Below, in pieces: positions 1 to 5,621 of a stretch of DNA of 5,623 bases. How positions within the stretch are numbered: position 1 is the stretch's first letter; each line of letters opens with the position of its first letter. The notes below the pieces were generated by a model, which was not told the origin of the DNA, made no database searches, and saw only the letters and a program-made list of their open reading frames with translations. A program made the translations under genes and the position numbers. The DNA comes from Bacteroidota bacterium (GTDB lineage: Bacteria > Bacteroidota > Bacteroidia > Flavobacteriales_F > PHOS-HE28): assembly GCA_023418095.1 (NCBI GenBank), contig JAEZDL010000209.1, positions 1-5,623 on the forward strand, written 5' to 3'.

Positions 1-2
1 CA

Positions 3-107
3 CAGCAGGTCGTGCTCGATCTTTCCGATCTCACCAACGGCATCTACCAATTGGAACTGCAGGCAGGCGATCTGCGCGCTGTGCGCAAGATCACCCTCGC
101 CCGTTGA
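3..107 (+). CDS. C-terminal end of a T9SS cargo protein (type A sorting domain), partial
   Basis: The reading frame is open from the left edge to a TGA at 105-107 and gives 34 residues. They include LSDLTNGIYQLEL and end in RAVRKITLAR. The pattern of a short polar stretch, a turn with N-G-I-Y, a beta strand, and a final strand with a Lys before a hydrophobic end is typical of the type A C-terminal sorting domain. That domain sends proteins through the type IX secretion system of Bacteroidota to the cell surface or medium. Only the tail is visible, so the function of the passenger cannot be told. A hairpin terminator follows 15 bases after the stop. The family call rests on a short stretch and is good but not certain. 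Confidence 0.72.
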   Translation, partial: QQVVLDLSDLTNGIYQLELQAGDLRAVRKITLAR

Positions 108-121
108 TCTGAAATGAACCG

Positions 122-173
122 GGCCGGCGATCTGGAGCGAACTTTGCTCTTCGGGTCGCCGGCCTTCATTTTT
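122..173 (+). terminator. Rho-independent terminator after the T9SS cargo gene
   Basis: A perfect 9-bp stem, GGCCGGCGA (122-130) with TCGCCGGCC (156-164), is followed by TTCATTTTT (165-173). A smaller inner stem, GAGC (135-138) with GCTC (146-149), can form in the long loop. It ends the upstream cargo gene and leaves 17 bases before the start of the thioredoxin gene, so that gene's promoter must overlap the terminator or transcription must read through. Confidence 0.7.
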
Positions 174-190
174 ACAGCCACCACCAGCAA

Positions 191-685
191 ATGAGATCCC
201 TTCTTACGCTTTGCCTGATCGCCTTTTCGATCGGCTCCTTCGCCCAGAACACCACGCGCATACCCAGCGCCACCGTGCAGGGCCTCGATGGTAAAAAGTA
301 CGATTCCAAGAACTTCAGCAACGACGGCAAGCCGATCATCATCAACTTCTGGGCTACCTGGTGCGCTCCCTGCAAACGGGAGCTTACCGCCATCGCCGAT
401 CAGTATGATGAATGGCAGGAGAAGACCGGGGTGAAGCTGATCGCCGTATCGATCGATGATGCGCGCAGCATGGCACGGGTAACGCCCTACGTGAATGGCC
501 AGGATTGGGATTATGAGGTGTACCTCGATCCGAACGGTGACCTGAAGCGCGCCCTCAACGTGAACAACATACCGCACACCTTCCTGGTGAACGGCGACGG
601 TGAGATCGTGTGGCAGCACAACAATTACGAGCCGGGCGACGAGAACCAGCTATACAAGAAATTGCTGGAGGTCTCTGGAAAGTGA
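191..685 (+). CDS. TlpA-like exported thioredoxin-family disulfide reductase
   Basis: The protein has 164 residues. An N-terminal signal peptide covers about residues 1-18 (hydrophobic LLTLCLIAFSIGSFA, then Q), so the mature protein should sit in the periplasm or be envelope-attached. A thioredoxin fold follows, with the active site WCAPC (C58 and C61) preceded by INFWAT, and the cis-proline loop IPHT (P128). This is the TlpA/ResA type of thiol-disulfide protein, which usually reduces or isomerises disulfides in exported proteins or in cytochrome c maturation. Apart from C8 in the signal peptide, the active-site pair are its only cysteines. The ATG at 191 is the natural start because it directly precedes the signal peptide; no Shine-Dalgarno is seen. 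The DUF6029-type and Omp28-type genes lie downstream, but a strong terminator at 705-733 separates it from them. The fold is certain; the substrate is unknown. Confidence 0.95.
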   Translation: MRSLLTLCLIAFSIGSFAQNTTRIPSATVQGLDGKKYDSKNFSNDGKPIIINFWATWCAPCKRELTAIADQYDEWQEKTGVKLIAVSIDDARSMARVTPYVNGQDWDYEVYLDPNGDLKRALNVNNIPHTFLVNGDGEIVWQHNNYEPGDENQLYKKLLEVSGK

Positions 686-704
686 CCGGATCGAAAGAGT
701 GAAG

Positions 705-733
705 AAAAGCCGATCGCACCGATCGGCTTTTTT
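705..733 (+). terminator. Strong Rho-independent terminator between the thioredoxin and DUF6029 genes
   Basis: A perfect 12-bp stem, AAAAGCCGATCG (705-716) with CGATCGGCTTTT (720-731), has a 3-base loop (CAC), and the T run extends to 733. It starts 19 bases after the thioredoxin stop. The A run on the left mirrors the T run on the right, so it could also act on the opposite strand. It implies that the next gene has its own promoter or depends on read-through. Confidence 0.87.
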
Positions 734-802
734 GTTGTCAGCATTTTGATCTTGTGCCTCGGAAGTCACGGAAATCTCGGGAAAGACTGCGATCTTTCCG
801 GC

Positions 803-2521
803 GTGATCCACCTTCGATCCCTGCTCCGATCCACCCGGCCCTTGCAGGGGGCCATCCTTGCCCTGTTGATGCCGATCGGTCTTTCGGCCCAGGATGCCGG
901 ACAGTTCCATGGGAACTTCAGTACCGATGCGCAGTATTACAATGAAGATGAAACGATCGGCGCCGTGGTGCCGCCACAGAACCTTGGCGTGAACGCGTGG
1001 GCGAACCTCACCTACAGTTACAAGAACTTCGAGGCTGGCGGCCGTTTCGAGAGCTATGAACCTTCGTTGGTGGGCTATCCCGCAGGCCAGCCATATGTGG
1101 GCTCGGGCGTTGGATTCCGCTATGCCCGCTTCACCCAGAACGAACTGGAAGTGACCGTCGGCAATTTCTACGAGCAATTCGGCCAGGGACTGATCTTCCG
1201 GAGTTATGAGGAGCGCTACCTCGGCGTGGATAATGCGATGGACGGGTTCCGCGTAAGGTTCCGGCCGGTGAAAGGCGTTTACCTGAAAGGAGTGATGGGC
1301 CGGCAGCGTTTCGGCTTCGACAATGGCTTCGTGAAGGGAACAGGCATCGTACGAGGCTTCGATGCGGAAATCAGCATGAACGAACTTCTGGACAGCACAT
1401 GGACCGGCGCCGGTAACCTGATCGTAGGCGGAAGCTTCGTGAGCAAATACCAGGAAGATCGCGATCCGCTACTGGTGCTGCCCGAGAATGTTGGTGCGAT
1501 GGCCTTCCGGCTCAATTACATCACGCCCACCTGGAACATCTACACGGAATACGCGCACAAGATCAACGACCCCAACGGCCAGAACGGTTTCATCTACAAG
1601 CCAGGCCAGGCATTGCTGGTGAACGCGACCTACTCGATCAAGGGTTTCGGTGTAAGCGTGGGCGCGCATTCACTGGACAATATGTTCTTCCAGAGCGATC
1701 GCACCGCCCCTACCCCGTTCGATCTGAACATCAACTTCCTGCCGCCGCTCACGAAGCAGCACACCTATAATCTGCCGGCCACGCTTTATCCGTACGCCAC
1801 CCAGCCGAACGGCGAATTCTCGGTGCAGGGTGAGATCTTCCAGAAATGGAAGAAAGGAACGAAGCTCGGCGGCAAATACGGAACCCGGTTGGCACTGAAT
1901 TATTCCGCAGCCTATTCGATCGATACGCTACGTCTCGGTATCGCGGACGATACCACCCGCCGGCTCGGATACTCCACCAACTTCTTCCAGCCCGGCGACC
2001 GGCTGTTCTTCCAGGACGTGAACGTGGAACTACGGAAGAAGATCAGCAAGACCTGGGAACTCGCGCTGATCTACCTCAACCTCACCTACGACATCGACAT
2101 CATCCAGGGAAAACCGCAGAAGCCGGTGGTACATGCGGATATGTTCATCGTGGAAGGATTACATAACATCAGCGATCGGGTGGCGTTGCGTTTCGAGGTG
2201 CAACATCTGAGCACGAAGCAGGATCAAGGGAACTGGGCCACTGCGCTGGCGGAATTCACGTTCAGTCCGCATTGGTTCATCGCTGCGATGGACCAGTACA
2301 ACTACGTCACCTTCGATGATACGTTCCTGCAGGATGGAAAATACGAGGTCGATCCCAAGCGGATCCATTACCCGATCGGTCTGGTGGGATACATCCATGG
2401 CGGCAATCGTTTCCAGCTGGGTTATGGTCGGCAACGCGCCGGCATTTTCTGTGTGGGCGGGGTTTGCAGGCCGGTGCCTGCGGCCAACGGCCTCACTTTA
2501 TCGATCACAAGTACGTTCTAA
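803..2521 (+). CDS. DUF6029-type outer-membrane beta-barrel protein
   Basis: From the GTG at 803 the protein has 572 residues. A signal peptide of about 30 residues has several Arg, then a hydrophobic AILALLMPIGLSA, then QD. The rest is rich in alternating aromatic strands and Gly turns. Landmarks are GNFYEQFGQGLIFRSYEER after the first strands, and a C-terminus ending in LTLSITSTF whose final Phe looks like the Bam beta-signal of outer-membrane barrels. I recognise it as the Bacteroidota DUF6029 family, of unknown function. The mature protein has just two cysteines, C550 and C555, in FCVGGVC about 20 residues from the end. The start is uncertain: the frame extends to a TTG at 746, but that adds 19 residues in front of a normal signal peptide; no ATG in frame precedes the hydrophobic core. 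The stop lies 4 bases before the Omp28 gene, so the two are probably co-transcribed and coupled. Confidence 0.88.
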   Translation: MIHLRSLLRSTRPLQGAILALLMPIGLSAQDAGQFHGNFSTDAQYYNEDETIGAVVPPQNLGVNAWANLTYSYKNFEAGGRFESYEPSLVGYPAGQPYVGSGVGFRYARFTQNELEVTVGNFYEQFGQGLIFRSYEERYLGVDNAMDGFRVRFRPVKGVYLKGVMGRQRFGFDNGFVKGTGIVRGFDAEISMNELLDSTWTGAGNLIVGGSFVSKYQEDRDPLLVLPENVGAMAFRLNYITPTWNIYTEYAHKINDPNGQNGFIYKPGQALLVNATYSIKGFGVSVGAHSLDNMFFQSDRTAPTPFDLNINFLPPLTKQHTYNLPATLYPYATQPNGEFSVQGEIFQKWKKGTKLGGKYGTRLALNYSAAYSIDTLRLGIADDTTRRLGYSTNFFQPGDRLFFQDVNVELRKKISKTWELALIYLNLTYDIDIIQGKPQKPVVHADMFIVEGLHNISDRVALRFEVQHLSTKQDQGNWATALAEFTFSPHWFIAAMDQYNYVTFDDTFLQDGKYEVDPKRIHYPIGLVGYIHGGNRFQLGYGRQRAGIFCVGGVCRPVPAANGLTLSITSTF

Positions 2522-2525
2522 AGGC

Positions 2526-3374
2526 ATGAAAAGGATCTTTATACCGATGCTGGTACTTCTCCTGGCGGGCTGTGACCAGATCGATGAACCGATCCCGCCG
2601 GGCACACCAGGCAGCGGGCCCGTGGATGGATCGGTGCGCCGCCGGGTGCTGCTGGAGGATTTCACCGGCCACCGCTGCAACAACTGTCCGGCCGCGGCCA
2701 GCACGGCCCAAAGTCTTCAACAGCTCTATGGCGGGGATGTAGTGGTGGTGGGTGTGCACGTAACCGAGGATTTCGCAGCGCCACAACCTGGGCCGAACGG
2801 CAGTTACACCACGGATTTCCGCACACCCGCAGGGGATGTGTACGAAGAGGCCTTCAACATCTTCTGGCTGCCTGCTGGCATGGTGAACAGAAAGGTCTTC
2901 AACTCGAGCCAGCTCCTCTCCCACACGGCGTGGTCCTCGGCGGTCAGTGAAATGATCGGCCAGGAGGCCGCCTTCGACATCTGGTTCGATGCGATCGAGC
3001 ATAACGCTACAAGCAACACCCTGAACGCCAGCGTGAAAATAGCCGTGCTCGAACCGGTGACGGGCGAACATGCGCTGACCGTTTATCTTACGGAGGACCA
3101 TGTGATCGATTGGCAATATGATGCCCAGTCGGAACCCGATCCGGATGTACCGGACTATGATCACAGGCATGTGTTGCGCACCAACCTGAACGGTGCCTGG
3201 GGCGATCAGATCATAGCCACCCAGGCGGCGGCGGGTGATACGCTGCAACTCAGCTTCAGCAACGTGCAGCTTTCTTCCAGCTGGAACATCGCCAACTGCG
3301 CGTTGGTGGCCTATGTACACACAACTGCCAGCAACGAGGTGATGCAGGTGGTGGAACAAAAGATCGATCCTTGA
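2526..3374 (+). CDS. Omp28-related outer-membrane lipoprotein with thioredoxin-like CxxC site
   Basis: The protein has 282 residues. The N-terminus MKRIFIPMLVLLLAGC is a lipoprotein signal with lipobox LAGC, making C16 the lipidated residue. A Pro/Gly-rich linker (about 20-36) follows. Next comes RRVLLEDFTGHRCNNCPAAA (38-57), the Omp28 family signature, with C51 and C54 in a thioredoxin-like setting. The C-terminus has WNIANCALVAYV (C258) and a final strand, also typical of the family. Members are surface or envelope proteins of Bacteroidota, first noted in Porphyromonas gingivalis; their biochemical role is unclear. The ATG at 2526 is preferred over in-frame starts further upstream because they overlap the DUF6029 gene and would bury the lipoprotein signal. 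The gene follows DUF6029 by 4 bases, consistent with one operon. The family call is firm; whether CNNC is redox-active is inference. Confidence 0.93.
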   Translation: MKRIFIPMLVLLLAGCDQIDEPIPPGTPGSGPVDGSVRRRVLLEDFTGHRCNNCPAAASTAQSLQQLYGGDVVVVGVHVTEDFAAPQPGPNGSYTTDFRTPAGDVYEEAFNIFWLPAGMVNRKVFNSSQLLSHTAWSSAVSEMIGQEAAFDIWFDAIEHNATSNTLNASVKIAVLEPVTGEHALTVYLTEDHVIDWQYDAQSEPDPDVPDYDHRHVLRTNLNGAWGDQIIATQAAAGDTLQLSFSNVQLSSSWNIANCALVAYVHTTASNEVMQVVEQKIDP

Positions 3375-3526
3375 TAAATTTTAGCCATTCAAAGTAGTGG
3401 ACCGCCTTTTTAGGTGCTAAATTGGCGATCCTATTCGATGAGACCAGTCGTTGGAACGACGAGTCCGGGCAGTGATGGATGATCTGATGCACTTACGCTA
3501 AACCTGATCTTACGTGAAGATGGACC
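3375..3526. other. Intergenic stretch with one small hairpin
   Basis: No convincing gene lies between the Omp28 stop and the ribosome-binding region of the small gene. There is a compact hairpin, GTCGT (3447-3451), loop TGGA, ACGAC (3456-3460), flanked by GAC (3442-3444) and GTC (3463-3465). It has no T run, so it is not a standard terminator. I see no clear terminator for the Omp28 gene here, and no good match to the Bacteroidota promoter form (TTTG, about 19 bases, TAnnTTTG). Confidence 0.3.
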
Positions 3527-3533
3527 AAGGAAG
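3527..3533 (+). promoter_or_regulatory. Possible Shine-Dalgarno that decides the start of the small gene
   Basis: AAGGAAG ends 7 bases before the ATG at 3541 and 4 bases before the ATG at 3538. It favours 3541 as the start over the upstream GTG at 3514 and ATG at 3520. Such purine-rich sites are not seen before the other genes in this window, so it may be chance. Confidence 0.4.
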
Positions 3534-3540
3534 AAAGATG

Positions 3541-3732
3541 ATGGAGTTCAGCAAACAGGTACTCCAGAAAGTCAGTTTTGATCGTCGTCTCTTCAAGAAG
3601 GAATTGGTAAAGGCCCGCCGATGGATCGGGCAACATGATCAACTGGTCTTCAAGGCATGGTGCCTCGCAACCTTCGGGCACATGTACAAGGATGTGATCA
3701 TGGAAGTGTACCAGACGACGGTGCGCGGCTGA
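3541..3732 (+). CDS. Small basic protein, probably conserved in Bacteroidota, function unknown
   Basis: From the ATG at 3541 the protein has 63 residues: MEFSKQVLQKVSFDRR at the start, then FKKELVKARRWI, and WCLATFGHMYKDVIMEV near the end. It looks helical and basic, has no signal peptide or membrane segment, and has a single cysteine (C41). I have a recollection of similar short Bacteroidota proteins opening with a K-V-S-F-D block and continuing to a K-E-L helix and a W-C segment, but I cannot name a family or function. Alternative starts are ATG 3520 (seven residues longer) and GTG 3514. Evidence that it is real: it fills the gap between a credible Shine-Dalgarno and a strong terminator that begins 21 bases after its stop, and neither the opposite strand nor the other frames offer a better gene. 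It appears to be its own transcription unit, convergent with queG. Confidence 0.75.
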   Translation: MEFSKQVLQKVSFDRRLFKKELVKARRWIGQHDQLVFKAWCLATFGHMYKDVIMEVYQTTVRG

Positions 3733-3753
3733 CGAAAGCTTTTGTTCAACTGG

Positions 3754-3785
3754 GACCGGTCTCTTTCAGGGGCCGGTCTTTTTTT
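3754..3785 (+). terminator. Rho-independent terminator of the small gene, overlapping the queG 3' end
   Basis: The stem GACCGG (3754-3759) with CCGGTC (3773-3778) is extended by TCTC (3760-3763) pairing with GGGG (3769-3772) through two G-U pairs. The loop is TTTCA and seven T follow (3779-3785). It works for the + strand gene. Read on the - strand it has no T run after it, so it is not an obvious terminator for queG. The queG stop codon (3766-3768) lies inside the loop. Confidence 0.86.
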
Positions 3786-4749
3786 GTCCTGAAACGAAGC
3801 GAAGATTCCGTTTCAATCCTTCGAACTTGGTGCGTTTCACGGCGCTGCCTTCGAACAGCCGATCGAAGACAAGCTCGGTCATTCCGTGCCATTCATCTTT
3901 TGAAAGGCCCATCAGCTCAGGCTTTGGATCGAATTCCGGTTCGTTATGTGGTTTGCTGAAACGATTCCAAGGACACACCTGCTGGCAGATGTCGCAACCG
4001 AACACCCAATCCCTCCACTTGCCGCTTACCAGGTCCGGGATCTCGCCCTTCAATTCGATCGTGAAGTAGCTGATGCATTTGCTGCCATCGACTCCGTAGG
4101 GCGTGATCGCATCGGTGGGGCATGCATCGATGCAGCGGCGGCAGGTGCCGCAGTGATCGGTGGCGGGCGCATCGGGTTCCAGTTCCAGATCGAGGATGAT
4201 CTCGCAGAGGAAGAAGAAGGAGCCGCCGGTTGAGGGTTGAAGGTTGGAGGTTGAAGGTTGCGAGCGATCAGGTTTAATGATGATGTTGGTGTGCTTCCCC
4301 TGCCAACCGACGCCGGCCCGTTGTGCCCAGGCTTTTTCCAGCACCGGCGCACTATCCACAAAAACGCGCAGATTCAACCGGCCGAAGTTCGCTTGGATCA
4401 TTTCGATCAGCGGTTTCAGTCTTTTTTTGATCACCTTGTGGTAATCGCGGCCGTAGGCGTAGGTGCTGATCTTCGGAGCTTCGGGATCGATCGGCTTTTG
4501 TGGCGTGTAGTAGTTATAGGCAAGGCTGATCACGCTTTTCGCGCCTTCCACGATCAACCGCGGATCGAGGCGCATATCGAAGTTGCGCTCCATGTAGCCC
4601 ATTTCGCCGTGCTTGCTTTCGCGAAGCCATTTCTCAAAGCGCGGTGCCTCTTCTTTGAGAAAACCAGCGCGCGCGATGCCGCAGGCCAGAAAGCCCAGTT
4701 CGTGGGCCTTTGCCTTGATCAGATCGCCTTTTTCGCGCGGGGAAAGCAT
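3766..4749 (-). CDS. queG: Epoxyqueuosine reductase QueG
   Basis: The protein has 327 residues. QueG is a cytoplasmic, cobalamin-dependent iron-sulfur enzyme that reduces epoxyqueuosine to queuosine at the wobble base of tRNAs for Tyr, His, Asn and Asp, the last step of the pathway. Family marks seen in order: the N-terminal AHELGFLACGIA (15-26); YAYGRDYHKVIKKRL (97-111); VDSAPVLEKAWAQRAGVGWQGKHTN (131-155), with D132 as the likely catalytic acid; the ferredoxin-like CGTCRRCIDACP (C200, C203, C206, C210); KCISYFTIE (C225); and CDICQQVCPWN (C252, C255, C259). Together these eight cysteines fit two 4Fe-4S clusters. It lacks the C-terminal extension of the longer E. coli-type enzyme; shorter forms are usual in Bacteroidota. 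Residues 162-175, between TNIIIKPD and GSFFFLCEI, are an extra low-complexity loop encoded by a heptamer repeat. The ATG at 4749 is the first plausible start. The identification is certain. Confidence 0.97.
   Translation of the reverse strand: MLSPREKGDLIKAKAHELGFLACGIARAGFLKEEAPRFEKWLRESKHGEMGYMERNFDMRLDPRLIVEGAKSVISLAYNYYTPQKPIDPEAPKISTYAYGRDYHKVIKKRLKPLIEMIQANFGRLNLRVFVDSAPVLEKAWAQRAGVGWQGKHTNIIIKPDRSQPSTSNLQPSTGGSFFFLCEIILDLELEPDAPATDHCGTCRRCIDACPTDAITPYGVDGSKCISYFTIELKGEIPDLVSGKWRDWVFGCDICQQVCPWNRFSKPHNEPEFDPKPELMGLSKDEWHGMTELVFDRLFEGSAVKRTKFEGLKRNLRFVSGQKKTGP
4228..4262. repeat. Heptamer tandem array (GGTTGAR x5) inside queG
   Basis: Five consecutive 7-base units read on the + strand GGTTGAG, GGTTGAA, GGTTGGA, GGTTGAA, GGTTGCG. 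On the coding (-) strand they read as CAACCTT-like units and encode QPSTSNLQPST (QueG residues 164-174). Because 3 units equal 7 codons, the protein shows a 7-residue period (QPSTSNL then QPST). The array falls in a loop of QueG that is normally short. Confidence 0.85.
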
Positions 4750-4832
4750 CGGTGAAAGGTAGGATCTGTGGTGTTCAGATCAGTGACCAAACGTTAACGT
4801 GTGCTGCGATCGGAATGTATCCAAAGCTCCGA

Positions 4833-5066
4833 ACATATGAATGGCCATACATATGTCCTTGGTGTCGTGTAGATCAAATTCTGCAGAAATGACACACGTT
4901 GATCATTGGATGACATGCATAAGTCGCTTGGACCCACGTCAAAAAATGCACAGAACACGCTGGATCTGAAGCTTATTGCTGAGTAGCGGTTACGATGGCC
5001 ATACCCAGGTCTCAATGGATCATCGATAGTTATGGTACTTCGATCAATGTATGGCCATTCATATGT
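4833..5066. repeat. Small inverted-repeat-bounded element (MITE-like), 234 bp, non-coding
   Basis: ACATATGAATGGCCATACAT at 4833-4852 is repeated exactly in inverted orientation at 5047-5066, giving 20-bp perfect terminal inverted repeats. The trinucleotide CGA lies immediately outside both ends (4830-4832 and 5067-5069), compatible with a 3-bp target duplication but short enough to be chance. The inside shows no credible gene; it contains a third copy of the core ATGGCCATAC at 4995-5004. The left repeat is itself nearly palindromic (4833-4856, one central pair of mismatches). A miniature inverted-repeat transposable element is the simplest reading; a pair of operator sites for an unknown regulator is the alternative. 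It sits upstream of queG, whose start is 84 bases from its left end. Confidence 0.42.
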
Positions 5067-5120
5067 CGAAGGGGATCGCACAAGATCAGGAGTACGCCAG
5101 AAACAAATCATCCCGGATCT

Positions 5121-5294
5121 TGCGTTAGGGACAGCAGCGGCAGCCTGCCGCAGGCGAAGCGATGTGGAGCGCGAGCGAGGAGGCGACCGAAGGAAGCCAC
5201 CGCAGCCGCAGATCCCACACGCTGAGGCAAGGCAGCTATAGCGAATGGCCCGACCCTTGGCCCGGCTTCCGAGCCGGGGCAAGGGGAACGCCCA
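5121..5294 (+). repeat. GC-rich, structured dispersed intergenic element (Bacteroidota type), possible structured RNA
   Basis: The segment starts with TGCGTTAGGGAC and ends with GGGGAACGCCCA. GCGTT (5122-5126) can pair with AACGC (5287-5291), closing the whole unit. Inside, several local stems are possible: GCCTG/CAGGC (5143-5155), GTGG/CCAC (5164-5167 with 5197-5200), GCTG/CAGC (5221-5236), and a long hairpin at 5254-5285. The ends, and the phrase GCGAATGGCCCGACCC before the long hairpin, match my recollection of an intergenic repeat seen in many flavobacterial genomes, with conserved ends and a variable hairpin. I could not verify that by search. No protein-coding frame in it is credible. 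Strand is given by the orientation in which the unit begins GCGTTAGGGA. Confidence 0.5.
5254..5285. other. Long GC-rich hairpin at the right end of the dispersed element
   Basis: CCCTTG (5254-5259), a G-G mismatch, and CCCGGCT (5261-5267) pair across loop TCCG with AGCCGGG (5272-5278) and CAAGGG (5280-5285), thirteen base pairs in all. There is no T run on either side, so it is not an ordinary terminator for the - strand gene ending at 5301. Confidence 0.75.
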
Positions 5295-5300
5295 AATACT

Positions 5301-5621
5301 TCAGCGCTCGTGCTGCCAGTAGCTGTGCATCTCTTCCTCCACGATCCCTGGCCAGCGATCTGGATCGCTCACTGCTTCCTTGGGGATCCAAGTGACGTTG
5401 CCGTGCACCGCATCGGTGATGGTGATCTCCGGCACGCTGCCGCCGATCGAGCGATCGCTGCCGTCGCCGGCGCGCGTTACGATGGTGCTCAACCACAACA
5501 GGCGATCGCGGCCTGCGATGTGGCGGATGAAGGGGCGCGTTTCGGCCGGGAAGCTGAATGACCAATCGTATTCCTTGCGGCTTTCGATGATCTTGGCGCC
5601 CACGGCGCTGCTGCCCAGGAA
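5301..5621 (-). CDS. C-terminal part of an unrecognised protein, partial at the right edge
   Basis: The frame is open from the window edge to a TGA at 5303-5301, giving 106 residues. It begins FLGSSAVGAKII, contains RLLWLSTIVTRAGDG, SIGGSVPEITITD and NVTWIPKEAV, and ends MHSYWQHER. The balanced composition, with scattered Trp, Ile and Asp, looks like a real soluble protein domain. The competing frames here are Arg/His/Pro-rich or Ala-rich and look like shadows. No signal peptide, membrane segment or known motif is visible in this fragment, and I do not recognise the family. A GTG at 5603 is an internal codon in an open frame, so the true start is probably beyond the window. The stop lies 7 bases from the folded repeat element. 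Confidence 0.7.
   Translation of the reverse strand, partial: FLGSSAVGAKIIESRKEYDWSFSFPAETRPFIRHIAGRDRLLWLSTIVTRAGDGSDRSIGGSVPEITITDAVHGNVTWIPKEAVSDPDRWPGIVEEEMHSYWQHER

Noticed and set aside
143..173. Possible Bacteroidota promoter for the thioredoxin gene: TTTG (143-146), 19 bases, then TCATTTTT
   Set aside because: The downstream box matches TAnnTTTG only in part and lies in the terminator tail, so the match is too weak to list.
650..1177. A 175-codon open frame antisense to the start of the DUF6029 gene
   Set aside because: It runs through the terminator and opposite a well-supported gene and shows no recognisable domain.
2505..3359. A 284-codon open frame antisense to the Omp28 gene
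   Set aside because: It mirrors the codon structure of a clearly real lipoprotein gene and is rich in His, Arg and Val without any motif.
3442..3490. Hairpin plus CTGATG, considered as a small ribozyme or riboswitch
   Set aside because: The hammerhead core CTGANGA is not met (CTGATGC), no partner core is present, and no known riboswitch pattern is visible.
4258..4755. A 165-codon open frame on the + strand opposite queG
   Set aside because: queG is certain on the other strand; this frame is rich in Phe, Ala and His as expected of its complement.
4794..5282. A 162-codon open frame on the - strand across the repeat region
   Set aside because: It spans both repeat structures, is rich in Arg/Ser/Cys/Gly in the style of GC-rich repeat translation, and has no protein-like features.
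4750..5300. CRISPR array or tRNA gene in the gene-free region
   Set aside because: There are no regularly spaced direct repeats and no cloverleaf with the conserved T-loop.
1696..5508. GCGATCGC octamers as a sign of a cyanobacterial origin (HIP1)
   Set aside because: The T9SS tail and the DUF6029 and Omp28 families point to Bacteroidota, and the octamers are explained by the general GATC excess.
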